Assembly: GCA_038501195.1 (NCBI GenBank)
Contig: JBBPUQ010000002.1
Span: 4,596,001 to 4,660,000 of the forward strand
Length of the DNA stretch: 64,000 nucleotides
Reading direction: 5' to 3'
DNA from: Nemania diffusa
Lineage: Eukaryota > Ascomycota > Sordariomycetes > Xylariales > Xylariaceae
Position numbers and translations under genes: made by a program. Shown here in pieces: positions 13,412 to 26,385 of the stretch. The notes below the pieces were generated by a model. It was not told the DNA's origin. It made no database searches and saw nothing but the letters and a program-made list of their open reading frames with translations. Position 1 is the stretch's first letter, and every line of letters starts with the position of its first letter.

Positions 13412-16400
13412 TCATACGTGTGGTGCTCCAGGTCTTCCACGACCTAGAGAATCTAGAAGTTCATGCGGTGGTATACGTTGCATCCCACTGCCACGATCGA
13501 TCATTGAGGTAGGGGCTGGCACGTAGCCGTCACGCTTCTTACGGTACCGGTCGAGGGCAAGACCAGCAACGACAATGAGCAGCATCAATCCGAGGGAAAC
13601 GGCCAGGCCGATAAGCACTATAAAACCAAGAGCCAAACCATTACCTAAGACAGTGGTTAGCAGAAGGAGATCTGATGGGCCGATGAAAATACTTACTGGA
13701 TTTCGTCTTGAAGAAATCATCCTTCTCAACGAAGATTTTGGAGATAGAACCATGACCGAGAGTCGTATTCGTGCTTGACGTGAGAATATAGGGCTGAAGT
13801 GATGTGCCATCGTAGATTGCTCCAGACGCAGTACCGAAACCTGGGATGCTGATTGACCCAGTGAGCAAGAGGGCCTGATCTTGATCGACCAAGTCCGATT
13901 TGGCATGGTTCTGGGTGAGGGTAAACATCTGGAGGCTTGTTATGACCGTATCTGAGTCTAGCGTAATGCTAGGAGATGTCCAGTTGTTGTTCTCATACTT
14001 CATGAGGTACACCGTCCCATTGGGTTGAGTTCCAGCTACCCAGATTTGGTCTCTCTTCTCGTTTGCAGCCGCCAAAGCATCAACAGGGCCAGGAAGGGCG
14101 GATGCACCATGAAATACAGACCAGCTATTGCTAGAGACATCATAAGATGCTAAATTTATATCGGTATCGTTGATATTCAACTGACCACCTACGAAGAGCG
14201 TAGAGCTATTCGACCAAAACAGAGCGTGGGCAGTTCCGGTCAGCTCAGAACCTGGGCGAGACCACTGATTATTGCCAGTGTCAAGAATACAGACGGCTGG
14301 GCAAGGTAGACCACCAGCCGTGTCAAAAGAACCGCCCACATATAGGTCGGAGGCATCGGGTCGAACAGCCATGGATGTTACCACAACATTAGTTCCAGCG
14401 AAGACAGGGGGTTGAGTATCAAGGGAACCACTCGCAATATTGTAAGAAATAAGACCGTTTACGGGAGACTCTTGGATAGTGCCATTCACGCGGCCTCCTG
14501 CGAATGCATTGTCGCCTTGAACTGCCAAGGCCAAGAAAACAGATTCCGAAGGCAACTCTGTCCCAAGACCTGTAACAGCATCAGAATTTTTCCTGTCGAT
14601 GAACGCCAGATTGAAAATTGTTGATCCATTAGTAGCTTTGGCAACGAAATGGCCAGCAAGCACTGTCACGTTTCTTTCGTCGCTTGTATCAAATGCGCCT
14701 GTAACCACTCCAGAAACCGTGTCTGTGTTGTTGACAGGCGACGCACGTTTCGAGAGCTGACTTGTTTGGCTAGTAGAGGACGTTGTAGGTGAGATCTTAA
14801 TGGGGAAGTCCCCCAATATGCCGTTGTTCGATGCTACACCATAGGCTCTGAGAGATTGGGAAGAGATGGACCCAGCATACAGCTCAGTGTTATTGGGTGC
14901 ATTAAGCAACGAAGCGGCTAGTTGGCCATCTAGAAGTGGGACAGGAGTATCTAGATTCTGGAGCCAGTTGCTCTGGGATTTTATCCAGACCGCGAAACCA
15001 GTAGTGTTGACCGCATCATTATCCCCAAACGCAAGTATTTGCAAGAAATCCCCTGTTAGGGCTAAGACTTCTTCTGTGGTGTTACTAGTCAGATTCAATG
15101 TCATCGGGACAATATTCATGACAGGGCCATCAACGCCAGCACCGAGAGCCGCCCATGTATTCTGTTGTTCGTTATACACGGCCACGTAGGAGAGCCCGGT
15201 AGCTCCTCCTTTTTGGGTATCGCTGAAGGTGCCACCGACGAAAATATCTCCATTGCTGTTGTACATGGCCATAATTTCGCCGTTGAGACCTCCATCGAGA
15301 GTTACAGTCTTGCCGCCACTGTCTAAGGCAACAACATTGTTGACGGCATCGCTTGTGAAATTGCCACCAATATAGGTACGGCTACTCGTGGCCACTAACG
15401 TTAGAACCACAGACTGGGAATCGAATGTCGAGCCAAGCTTATCAAATGCAGAACTGTCGAAGTCGGAGGTATCTACCGTGGCCTTCGTTGGATCATATTC
15501 AAACAGCCCATTTAGGCCACCCGTGCTGTTCATTTGCTCAACACCGATCCTCTGGGCCACCATGACCATATCGTCCGATGAAAGCGATTGTCCTGCTACC
15601 GGAGATAGCGTTATGCTTGGGCGGAAAGAGCTGGAAGAAACATCAACATTGCCAAAATAGATTTGGTCATACTTGTCGAATTGGTTAGACTGGTAAATGG
15701 ATCGACCGTCATTCAAATGTTGTTTCCCACTGGTAGTATTCAAGGTACCAAATACGTCGACTTGACCACGACTTGCACAGGTGTCATCCTGAAGACACCC
15801 TGGCGTATAAATTTTAATGATGTAATCACCGGACTCCCTGATATCAGGGTAGAACACAACGGAGGCAGCATCAGACGTGATCGGTTTTGATAATGTAGCC
15901 GATAGGTACTCAGAGTTGCTTTGCCCTGCAGGAGTAACAGTCCAATTCCCAGTTGTTGTCGATTTAGAAGGAGTACTAGAATTAGCACAGGGCGGTTCGT
16001 TGAAGTCATCGATGGCAAAGGTGTATATATCGTCCTGGTAGAGTTCAAGGCTGTCAAGACCACCACCCTGACCATACCATGCTGAGATATCGAGTCTGAA
16101 TGCGTTCATGCCAATCTGGTTCACAAAGTGAAAGTCCTGGAACTTAACACTGGAGTTGTTGCTGAGGGGGCATTGGTTAGTGCAGGTCATATTACTTCCG
16201 GTTTCAGGGTCGATGTAGGTAAAGTTCATGATTCCGTTATTTGGCTGTGCAGTGAACATCCAGGACTTGGTTCCTCGACCATCCACGTGAGTATTTCTAA
16301 GCCGAAGTTTGGTGGGTGTGAAACCGAAGTCGAACGAAACGGCCAAATTGCCTGGTACATTATCTTCTAGAAGCCAGGTTGTGTTTTCGCCATCCGTCCC

Positions 16401-17177
16401 TTCCGTATTACAAACAATATTCTTGGGGTCGCTGAAGCCTGCCGTTGCAGTTCCTTGATAGGTGGTAAACCGTGCAGAATTAAGGTTAACAGTCTGCGCA
16501 TCTGGTGTGCTGGGTGTGCTGGTATTTCCCAGGCCAGTAAAGCTGCCTCCGAATATGATATGCCCATCAGAGTCTTTAACAATCGAATTGACTGGTCCAT
16601 TGAAGCCCGCAAAGGGCAGGCTTGTCCAACCAGAGGAGGCAATCCATGTTATTGCATTGAATGAGTCCTCCGCCCGAAAACTGCCACCAACGTAAACCAT
16701 CCCAGCATCATCGTCACAGAGCAAGCTGCTGACCTGACCCGAGAGACCTGGTAATGCGGTGATCTCAGACGTTGTTGGGTTGAATGCAGCTACACCGATA
16801 GATTCCTTGCCGCCAACACTTGTGAAGTTACCACCTAGAATAACCCTTCCTTGAAACACACACATGTCTTTGATGGACGCATCAGCACTGAGTAGACTGG
16901 TAAAGACGCCATTAGGCAGACGAGTCATAAGCTGTTCTGATCCATTAGAACTGAACGGCTGCTCAGTCTGGCCTTCGAACTCATAGAATGAAATCCCATC
17001 AAAGTCACCTGCGAATCCCACTTGCCCAAGTTTGCTGATATCAAGATTCGGACTAGGGATGGCGTTGAATGTGAGAGCCTGAGATAATGCCGCAAACGAA
17101 GCCATCGAGAGGAGCCATGATGAAGTAGGCCGGGCGTAGCTGCGCGCAGCAGGCCGGTATGGCGAGATTTTTCTCAT
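13412..17177 (-). CDS. RAX2: Cell polarity / bud-site protein Rax2
   Basis: Rax2 is a large plasma-membrane glycoprotein that marks growth sites and, with Rax1, directs polarised growth and septation. Two exons: 17177-13697 and 13644-13412, joined across a 52-bp intron with donor GTAAGT and acceptor TTAG, giving 1237 residues. The start chosen is the first ATG in the frame; the 13 codons upstream begin with TTG. An N-terminal hydrophobic stretch (WLLSMASFAALSQA) acts as signal sequence. The mature part opens with the family hallmark DISKLGQVGFAGDFDGIS and contains repeated kelch/propeller-like units ending in GGNFTS or GGSF-type turns, with many N-x-S/T sites. The intron sits just before the single membrane helix (LGFIVLIGLAVSLGLMLLIV). 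A basic stop-transfer RYRKKR and a 46-residue cytoplasmic tail follow. This is the usual Rax2 architecture and length. Confidence 0.95.
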
Positions 17178-20100
17178 GACTACAATGTCCAGTGACCGAG
17201 GCACTTGCACTTGCAACAGAGACGTCTGCCCCGGTCAGGAGAAAGTTGGCGCTAACACCTAGTATCACACCTGGTCCATAGCCTCGGGTGATGCAGCGTG
17301 CGCGCGTGTTGGTTCGTTCGTTCAGTTGGTGATACAGGCGTGTGGCCCGAGAGTGAGCGTTTCTAATTGATTCTTGTTTTGAATCTACTGAGTCGCAGGA
17401 TTGTCAATCGATGTTCTGCAAATATCAATGAGGGACTGTAATTGGCTGTCGCGTCGATTAACGGAGAAATCGTGCTCGTTCGGGTTGTCTATGGATAGAA
17501 AAAAAGACTATTAGGATTTCGAGGTAAGAAATTCACCTGATCTAATGCTGTAGTAACAATTATGAAGTGTGCAGCATGACGAATGCGCTCCCGCTAATGA
17601 GGATTCTTGGGGGCGGGAGAGGACGGGATGAGGAAACGGTACAGAGGGATAGCTGGAGGTAGGTATTTGGGCAGGTGGTCCGTGAGCTGGAAACACGAGG
17701 TAAATGCGCAGAGGTAGGCAGTGTCAGGTAGGTAGTGTACCGGGGGCTGCTCAGGTGGGTAAGCTAGCTGTACCTAGCGCTAGCCAGGTACGATGCAGGA
17801 CGCTAGCGACAAATTGGTTAATGAGTCTAGAGAATTGCGTCTTTTCTCCCTATTTGCACCATGGCCCAGATTGTGACTTGCACTGCATCAAGTGCCCAGC
17901 CATACAGAACCCATGAACCCAACACTGTCGCATTCTCAATACAATCATTGAAATGAGGCACTCTGCCATTGCCCTCTAAACACCAACAAAATGGCTCTGG
18001 GATCAAGGGGGGCAAAAAACAGTCGGAATGATTACTGGGACAGAGCCACGCATAAAAGACATCATATCCAAATCAAAATAAGGAACAGGGACCAGCAACG
18101 AAAGCAGAAGACAGGATTGTAAGAGATTGTTTCTTACTACTCACCAGGTAGGAGATAAAGATTTTAGAACTAGTTGAGGTCTTGTGTAGTATTGTCGTTC
18201 GATGTTCTTTCTTTAGAACAGATTACAGTAGATCCCGCCACCGAATTTAATGAACGAATCGCCAAGTGATGTTATAGGCAGTGTGCAAAGCTTTGTGACC
18301 GTGCTTGCGACGTGCGTTTTTTGGTAAAAGAGTGTGATGAGGGACTTTAACGATTGATCCCCTTAGGTAAAGAGCTGTGTATCTGGCATTGGTAATAGTG
18401 AATGGATTGTGTGAGTCGTGAACAGTTGAGATCGATCCGGATCTACTGTTTGTGTCTGTGTTCGCGCCGAGTTCGTACGAGGTCTCGTCAGAGATAATGC
18501 CTGCCGAGTTCCGCTCCCCTCAGATCAGGGGACGTGCAAAGGGGTCGAATGATTGGGCTGTCTTTTGGAGAACCCGAAGAAACAAACGAGAGGGCCAACG
18601 CAAGACAGACCCTTCTGTTTGGTAGAAGAAGAAGAACAAGAAAAAAATATAAAATCGCGCCTGTCGCGAAAGCAAGAGACCTTGTGAGATGATATCAAAA
18701 GAGCGACAATATCAAGCTCACCTTCTACCTATGTTCAGCAACAGAAAAGGAGATTAAGAGAGAGTTCGTGTAAAATGTCACAAGAATCTGAAGAGTAGGT
18801 ACTGCAGAGGAAACGAAAGGATCCACAGAGATCCCTTGGCACGTCTCCTGATACGAGCTAAGATTGGTGCATCTTCTAAATGTGGATGAAAGAAACTAGG
18901 GGTAACAGTTTGACTGGGGCACTGAGAAACGCCACATCATCCCTTGTCCTGTGTCACTCCAATGCTGAGACGGCACTGGTATTTGATCTACGTGCTATGG
19001 TAGGTAGATCTCTCGTGTTGTTGATAGACGTAGGTAGCATTTAAAGCTTATCTATATAAACATCTGGTGACGACATAAAATACTCGGAGAATGAGAGAGG
19101 GAGGGGGAAAAAAGGATATAAAGAGCCACAATTATCCAGGCTCCCATTTACTTACACTCTCGGCCGCGTAAGATTAACTATACGGGAATGAAACTACAGA
19201 CCCCATTATGTGGCACGGTGATGAAGAGTTAGATTTAGTTGGTTGACCAGCCAAACCAAATCAATACAAGCAGTCTCAGTGTCGTACTAAACATATCATT
19301 GGTACAACAGAATAAGTAAAAATACTGTACTGTGTAGTACGTCGGCTCCCCATTGCTCTATCTCACTCATCTTCATTGAGGAAAATCTTGTAGTACATGA
19401 TCTGTGAATTATTTGTGAGACTACCTACATAGGTACTAGGTATCTAAGTATGCAAAACACGTAAGCTTAATGTACATAGGTAGGTACTTTCATCTAAAAG
19501 AAACACATATAATTGTATTCCCAATTCAAACTATTCATTTCTTCATGATCAGGTTTTCTGCATATTTGGAGAATCTAGTCTACTGCCGTGATTCATCATG
19601 CTAAAAAAGGCCCTACCTACCTAGGTAGCACCTGTAGATCGGCCCTTTTAATAGCTACTTTTTGTCTACCAAATGGCAATATTGTAGAATGTCACAGCTG
19701 TAACAACGTACTCTAATTGGCGTGTAAAATTAATAGCTATGGAATCATGGTAAACTGATATTCGCTCCCCCGCATACCTTATTACATATGTTGTATTAAA
19801 TATCAAGTTCTTGTATCTATAAATCTCTAGGTTAGCGTCAATCACTTAGAGCTTTTTCATTTGGGGGCACTTTAGGTTTACTTGTATAAAGCATATTAAA
19901 GTATAAAAGTAGATTAGGTACATTCTGATAAATTAATCATTACCACCAATTGTCGAGAAATACCTAAGTAGGTCACCGCACTAAAAGTACCTAGGTAATG
20001 TTTTGGTAGGCCCAGAAAGCAACTCATCAAACACTCCTAATCTAGCGACAATTTCTGATCTTTTATGCCTTGCAGAGAACCTTGAGATCTAGATATCCCA

Positions 20101-20345
20101 CTTAACTAGGGCTATATATGGAATATTCTGCCTAGGCAAGAAGATGAACTATGATACGTCATTGTAGCTTAATAGCCTTTGCTATATGAGCTCTATGTTA
20201 GAGTTCAGCTTTACGAACTAGTACATGATGGCTATTGTTCCGTTGTTTGTGCTATCGCGCGCCCATTTGCAAAGCTTAAGAATCCCAGCCAAGGTGACAG
20301 GCCGTGGAGCACACTGGGCTGAAAAGCATCGAGTTAAAGTTCCTG
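17178..20345. other. 3.1-kb gene-free intergenic region
   Basis: No gene was recognised. The first part is likely the long leader and promoter of RAX2. The rest, up to the 3' side of LCL3, has no reading frame worth calling. Two perfect copies of the palindrome TACCTAGGTA occur at 19618-19627 and 19988-19997, along with many half-sites (19430-19490). A small open frame at 17704 has no recognisable content. Confidence 0.55.
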
Positions 20346-21225
20346 TCATGATTTGAGTTTATTTTGCGTGTCCTCTACAGCGGTCATCCTAGTCTTGTAG
20401 TCGCGAGGGCTCTCGAAATGCTTTCTCCTTCCACTCCATATTCCACATTTCTGTGCCTTGGCCTTAGCCTCGGCAGCTTTGTATATCTCTTCCAACCCAC
20501 CAAACTCAGCCCCAGTCTTTGCTTCGTATGTTGTAGCCAAGCCACTCTTGAGCATCTCTAGGCCAACATCTCGACGGAATAGAAATCGTCTTACATAGAC
20601 CGTAGCCACGATGCGGTCGTACTGATCTCGCCTGTATACCTTAGCACGCACTCTCCTGCCGAGGATATAGTTGTTCAACCAGGCCAAGGCATCAGTTGAG
20701 AAAGGTTGAGCCGGTCGGCCGAAATGGGCACATTCTGGCGCATCGATGCCCGCGAGTCGTATGGGTATCTTAAGAGAGTCATGTGTTAGCCATCGTCCCC
20801 AATGAAGAACCAAACGTTTCTACCAAAGGTATCGTGTACCAGAAAAGGCTAGCACATACCGTCCTATTCTTGAGCTCAGATTTCTTGCTAGGGACGCGCC
20901 GTAGCCAGCCCCAACCAGCCAGTCGGCCGCCAGGGGTGTGGAAAAGGTGGAAGTTGTCCCCATCTCCAACACTTGTGACCCGGCCAAATAAGCTCCTCCT
21001 CCGAAAGAAACTCGGCTGGACGTGGACTGCTCCGGGTATACGGCGTAAGTATGAGCGGTACAGTTGCAGTGATACCACGACGGTGGTTGTTACCAGGGCT
21101 GTTGGGATCCAGTTTCTAGGATCTTTGTAGTGCTCCCAATCTGTGCCGTTGAGGCTGTCGGTCCACGAGACAGGTCGCCTTGATGAGGCATCATCCTTGC
21201 TCGAATTGGATCCTGGCCATGGCAT
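20346..21225 (-). CDS. LCL3: Probable endonuclease LCL3 (SNase-like, membrane anchored)
   Basis: LCL3 is a fungal staphylococcal-nuclease-like protein anchored in a mitochondrial or other membrane. Two exons: 21225-20860 and 20768-20346, separated by a 91-bp intron (donor GTATGT, acceptor TTAAG, phase 0), giving 262 residues, the usual family length. The start is the first ATG of the frame. After a short polar N-terminus comes one membrane helix ([16 protein letters not shown]), then the nuclease fold: GDGDNFHLF, then [15 protein letters not shown] with the equivalents of SNase Arg35, Asp40 and Glu43, then [13 protein letters not shown] with the Arg87 equivalent, then GLATTYE and CGIWSG. All catalytic and Ca2+-binding positions I can align are intact. 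A perfect TACCTAGGTA palindrome lies about 100 bp upstream (21326-21335). Identification is secure; the cellular substrate is not known to me. Confidence 0.95.
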
Positions 21226-22113
21226 CTTCACACTGCTGCAACTGGATTAGTCAGTCGTTACGCTCGAGAAGGCTGCGCAATGAAGTTCGAGAGACAGCAG
21301 GGTGAGGCGTTGCTGTGGAATTACGTACCTAGGTAGGTAAGCGGTATTAGCGATTAGATTGTTTGATAGGCGCTGTAAAGCTTAGGTAATTATCTAAAAC
21401 ACCTGAATGTTTGGTACTGCACCCACCATAACTGGGGGCTTGTTGGCACTAGGACCAGGGGCAGAGGATACCTAAGTTAACCGTTAGAAACATGATTATA
21501 CTTTAGGTGGCTTACACGTACATCGCACTGCATGCCTACCTACTCTGTATGTAGGTAACAATAGGTATCTTTACGTATCGGCGCCTGCGTACGCCATGTA
21601 TGTACATACATGTACCTGGTATGCATAGTTGACCCATGCAGGACCGACGTCACTTTTGACAGCATCTTTATCCCCAAGAATCATCATCCACCTATCCTTG
21701 AAATCTTCTTGGCAACTCACGATGATAAGCAATTCAGTCAATAGCTTCTCATTTTGCTTTATTTGTTATCTCGCTATACATCTAGCACTCCGGAGTTACC
21801 CCTTGTTTCAAAAGCCTATATCATTTTCTGTTACTAGTCCTCACATTGTCCCCTCCTACACAGCATCCTTGGGACAAAACAACCAACCGCATTCGAGATT
21901 AGTACACCATACTATTAGCTAGTTATCAGCGTTCTAGATTGCCTCTTTCCCAACGAGAATAAGCTCAGGTTCACAACCCCACGCGTCTGTTACATTGATG
22001 ATTTGCATCACATCCAGACCGATTTTATCACTTCCCTCCGCCATCAGCTTAGGAAACGTGGTAAATGACTACTCGGCATCAATAGAAGATATTGTCATAC
22101 AGTTATATATGCA
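21226..22113. other. Divergent promoter region between LCL3 and YVC1
   Basis: LCL3 is transcribed leftward and YVC1 rightward, so the 888 bp serve as promoter for both. A TACCTAGGTA palindrome is at 21326-21335 and further ACCTAC and GTAGGTA words lie at 21535-21570. An open frame at 21629-21922 has no recognisable domain and is probably YVC1 leader. Confidence 0.55.
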
Positions 22114-24689
22114 ATGACAGAGAGGACGAGCAGGGTTCTTCGAGTCCAGGAGGCTGAGCGGCGGCCACTTCTCAATCGCTCTATGTACAGCCAAGCGCTG
22201 GAAGATGGGCCTTTCTATAGCTGTACCCCGAACGCTCACAGCCATTTGCCCGTATACACAACCATTCACAGGATACGGAGGGACGTTGTGAGCATAGTCG
22301 AAGATTACCTCACCTTCGAGCAATTGGGAGATCTTCGACTTAACGTTTCCGTCGTTAGGCCGCTGGTTGACAAACTCTATGAGCTGGATGATGTGTCTAT
22401 CGGTATCACCTTTTCGGATCCTAGCTAAAGCCTTTCTCCCTTAATGCTAACGTTATGTTAGTGTATTGCTTGCTCGTAAATCGCTCGCAGTTCCTACACG
22501 AACAAGAGCATATGAGTAACCGACAGAATGTCTATTTCACACGAGCAATGCTATGTGAAATCGTTGCGACCCGTATTTTAAGGCGTTTTGGCGACGATAA
22601 CCCAGGTTCGGAGGGACTACTGCTTCTGGCCAAAATCCTCGTCGCCGGTTTCGAGCCCTTTCAGAACGCCCCGGAGGAGGTTCGCCGTGAAGCTTCATTA
22701 GACTCCACGTCTAGCTATAGCAGGACGCTACCTGCTCTTGAGATAGCCATTCTTACAGGAAGCAGGTATTTCCTGAGCTCTACACATTGCAAAACAGTGT
22801 AAGTCCCCTTACTCTGTACTTCTCAGATGACCGTCAAGCTAAAAATCAAAAGAGTTGATGCTATCTATATTGGTCAGGTTGTCTATACACCATCAACCTT
22901 CCTTGATCTCATTCCGGATCGATATAAGCGGAAGCCTATATCACTTTACCAGCCGCACAAGGAGCCATTATTAAATCAGTACCGATTAATTGTGCCACGA
23001 ACTAGGAATGCCCTCGAGATAACTCAATTCATCATTCTATTAGTCCTGTACTTGTTATCTATGCTCGAACGAAATCCCGATAATTTTGGCGTTTTCGAAT
23101 TAGCATTTGCAGTATATGCTTTTGGCTGGGCTCTTGATCAATTCGCTACAATCCTGGAGCATGGATGGTGAGTTTCTCGTTGCAAAAACAGATGACAAAT
23201 TTAAGTTGGATACTAAGTTGGTCTCAAAAGGTCGGTGTATACGCAGAACCTATGGTCGTTTTTAGATGTCATATTCATCCTCGTATATTGGATGTATCTC
23301 ATTTTACGGATCCACGGCTGGAGGACGGACTCTCTAGGTCCTAAGCAACAGGCTCTTGATGTCCTCGCCATGGGCGCGCCGGTTCTTATACCACGACTAG
23401 CTTTTAACCTTCTTTCTGGAAACGTCGTGTTTCTCTCCCTGAGGGCAATGATGACAGATTTTGCTCTTCTCACCTTCTTAGCTGCTTGGTGAGCTTTTTT
23501 ATCCCTATGGCGACCTTGTTTTTAGGTTTATTCATTGTTGACGGATGGTATACTAATATGAATACTGATGCAGGTGTTTCTTTGGCTTCTTCATGTCTAT
23601 GGTATGGCTTGCAGAAGGTCGCCACAATCCTATGTAAGTGATTCACTCTCTACGACGGATTATTAACTGATCTTCGATAGTACCATTGGTAAATGGATGC
23701 TATGGATTTGGTTCGGGTTGGATGGCAGCGGAGTATCTAAGTCGGTACGTCTATATAAAACCAGAAAGGGTTGGTTTATAAACATTTGCTAACAAAGTGC
23801 GCCCAAGGTGGAATTCCACTGGCTCCTTGGTCCAATACTGATGATCACGTTTGCATTCCTCGGCAACACGCTCTTTCTAACAATCCTCGTGTCAATGCTT
23901 ACGAACACTTTCGCCAACGTTGTCGCGAACTCTACAGCTGAAGTTCACTTCCGAAAGGCTGTGTTGACTCTCGAAGGTGTTAAAAGTGATGCCATTTTTG
24001 CGTACCAGCCACCATTTAACATAATAGCTTTATTTATACTAGTCCCGATGAAATTCTTGGTGAGCCCACGGTGGTTTCACAAGATCCACGTGGCAACTGT
24101 TCGGACTATCAATCTACCAGTGCTACTCTTCATTGCCATCCTGGAGCGACGTCTTCTCTGGTCAGAATATGCAGGAGAAGCAAAGCTAAAACAACAAAGA
24201 AGGTACCGCGGCAAGGGGAGGTTCTGGGAGAAGTGGCGCATCACGAGCCACAGCGATATTCAGACAGTATTCGATATTCCACCGCCGGACTCAGTAGAGG
24301 GAGATATCACAGTAGACGACGAGTTAACGCATCACATGATCAGAAGGCAATTTCTACGTCATCAGGGCTCAACAACTGAAACCGGCGGTGATACAAATAA
24401 AGAACCGTCTACGAAGCCACCTAGCCGGCGGGACTCCTTGGCTCCGTAGTAAGTCATCCTAAGACTTTTGGATATGACGCTTGAAAGGACAATGACTAAC
24501 TTGGAGTGCTATAGTGGTATACAGGCCGAGCAGGTCCGCAACATGTTGAGTGAATCGGGCCAGGATGTAGACTTAGTCACACGACTAACTAACCTTGAGA
24601 GTACTTCGTCGAGGATCGAAGAAATGCTAGAAAAGATGTGTAGTGAGAATGAGCAAAAGGCAGACACGTACAAGGGGGATACACAATAA
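22114..24689 (+). CDS. YVC1: Vacuolar TRP-type cation channel (Yvc1/TRPY family)
   Basis: Homologue of the fungal TRPY channel Yvc1, which releases Ca2+ and other cations from the vacuole. I read eight exons: 22114-22402, 22462-22798, 22853-23167, 23231-23488, 23574-23633, 23681-23744, 23808-24448 and 24515-24689, giving 712 residues. All introns are 47-85 bp with GT-AG ends and mostly visible CTAAC or CTAAG branch sites; two exons are only 60 and 64 bp. The soluble N-terminal part carries family blocks (RRDVVSIVEDYLTFEQL, NRQNVYFTRA, GFEPFQNAPEEVRREAS). The membrane part has at least six hydrophobic helices, including SFLDVIFILVYWMYL and VLAMGAPVLIPRLAF. A pore region, KWMLWIWFGLDGSG, precedes the last helix, LMITFAFLGNTLFLTILV. 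A cytoplasmic tail ends in a predicted coiled coil (RLTNLESTSSRIEEMLEKM). The acceptor of the second intron could also be two bases further on (exon at 22855); that would not keep the same codon but the frame fits only after one of these two AGs. Confidence 0.93.
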
Positions 24690-25610
24690 TAGCATGGTTT
24701 CCATGTAGTCTACTCACGGAAGACCATCCAAGTTTATATTCACGATACCATACTACATTGCATGAATAGACGGCAGCGCCAATAGCAAAGTAGTAGCAGA
24801 GACGTGGGCAGGTGTTTGCCGTAAAAGAGCAAACATCTCCATATCATGCGGTATAGAGCAGTACCTCTGTTAGTCATAACTTACGAAATCACAACTTATA
24901 TAGTTGGACATGTGTCACGACATTGAACGTATGTCATAGCGAAGTAGTGCCTATTGAATCACACAACTTGCTATAGAAGACCGTGCTCAGAGTACAGGTA
25001 CCTAGTCAACGTTGGTCTGTCCCTCCTTCCACTTTTTAGAATCCCTCATAAACTACCTACATAATGGTACAATCCACACTACCGCGGTTTACATACATTG
25101 TTTGCCTATCTATAACCTATCCTCTAATTTGTACCAGGTAATGCCCACAGATACCCCTTCCGCATTATAAAGTTACTTTATCTTGTACAACTACAGTAAC
25201 TAACTATTACCATACCTCGAAGAACGAGGTGCAACGACCGGTCCCTCCTAACAATCCGGATAATCAGTCCAGACCTTTCTTCCTTCTCTCCTCGCCCACT
25301 TGGTATTAATAGCGTTCTTGAAAAAGGAGAACTGCCGACAAAGTAGTAACCAAAAATTGATTATTTTGGCGTCAAACACGGGACCTACCATACCTAACAA
25401 CCAAAACATAATCCATACTCTTCAGCTCAGCTCGACCAGCACTTACCACGTACGTCCTTCACGGCCCTACACAACTTTTAAAAAAGGAAAAAAAAATAGC
25501 AACCGCCTCCACCAGCTGCAAAGCTCAGGTCTGACACTCCTCGACCCGTCGACCAGAACCGGGGAGGGAGGGCAGAGAAGAGAAGAGAAGAGAAGAGAGG
25601 GGGACGAGCA
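24690..25610. other. Intergenic stretch after YVC1
   Basis: Contains the 3' side of YVC1 and the promoter of the small gene that follows. A purine-rich run of AGAAG repeats (about 25571-25600) lies directly before that gene's ATG. No other feature seen. Confidence 0.5.
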
Positions 25611-25898
25611 ATGTGCCTCACAACCCACTACATCAGCCGCAGCTGCGGCCACCACTGGCTGGCGATCCGGCAGCCGTGCTGGCCGGGCTACGGGTTCAGC
25701 CACTGCGCGGCGTTCGTCGACGGCGTGGCGCGCGAGCCGTCGCCCGAGTTCGAGATCCTGGGCTTGTGCCCGGCGTGCGCGGCGCCCGCGCACTACGACC
25801 GCAACCTCGTGCGCATGATCGTCGGCGTCCACGACCACTGCCGCTGGGGCATGGGGCCCTCCAGGGGCGACCCGGGGGTGGAGTGCGTGGTGATGTGA
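25611..25898 (+). CDS. Small Cys/His-rich hypothetical protein (possible zinc binder)
   Basis: A 95-residue intronless frame with extremely GC-rich third codon positions, unlike the flanking DNA, which argues for real coding. Cysteines and histidines are plentiful and ordered: C-x(n)-CGHHW near residues 12-16, PCWPGYGFSHC, a CPAC pair at about residues 63-66, and HDHCRWGMG near the end. The pattern suggests metal binding or disulfide bonds. No signal peptide or membrane helix is visible. It resembles short conserved hypothetical proteins of filamentous fungi that start with MC and contain similar spacing, but I cannot name a function. It lies on the same strand as MTQ2, 487 bp upstream of it, and shares its GC-rich codon style. 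Confidence 0.65.
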   Translation: MCLTTHYISRSCGHHWLAIRQPCWPGYGFSHCAAFVDGVAREPSPEFEILGLCPACAAPAHYDRNLVRMIVGVHDHCRWGMGPSRGDPGVECVVM

Positions 25899-26385
25899 GG
25901 GGGCTGGTTTAAGACTGTTCGTGGTTGTGGGTGACGAGACGGGTTTTGTGGTGGGCGACAGCGGGATGGCGGCGTAGGGGATATTTGGGAATCGCTTACG
26001 TCTCTGGAAGACTACCTGGAAGAAGCGTGGCGGGATATCTTGAGACTCCTGTAGCTAGCGAATGGCGATCGAGTATTGCGGAAAAGGAGGAGCAGACAAT
26101 GTCGCCAATCGCGTTGATGTGGATTACGAGCACCTACCTATGCTAAGCAGCTGCTAAGCATTTCCATCTTTACATACTCTCGCATATGTCACAAATTGCC
26201 TATTTTAGCGGTCGGGATAACCTCAAGAGCCGAAGCTCTGCTAAGGTTATCCTCTCATATACACATATATTTTAGAGCATCACGTGCCCACTTTTTATTA
26301 AAAAAAAAAACTCCATTCCTCGTTACGAGGCAACATTCACCATCGCCATCAACATCTCAAACAGTATACGCAAAAACCACGCAAC
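25899..26385. other. Intergenic region upstream of MTQ2
   Basis: Holds the 3' side of the small Cys/His-rich gene and the MTQ2 promoter. An A-run (26300-26310) lies about 80 bp before the MTQ2 start. A pair of short inverted words around 26220-26245 (AACCTC.. and ..AGGTT) could form a weak hairpin. Nothing else seen. Confidence 0.45.

Noticed and set aside
25613..25912. Arg/Pro-rich 99-codon frame overlapping the small Cys/His gene
   Set aside because: It is a +1-frame shadow of a GC3-rich gene; the Cys/His frame has the better start and a patterned composition.
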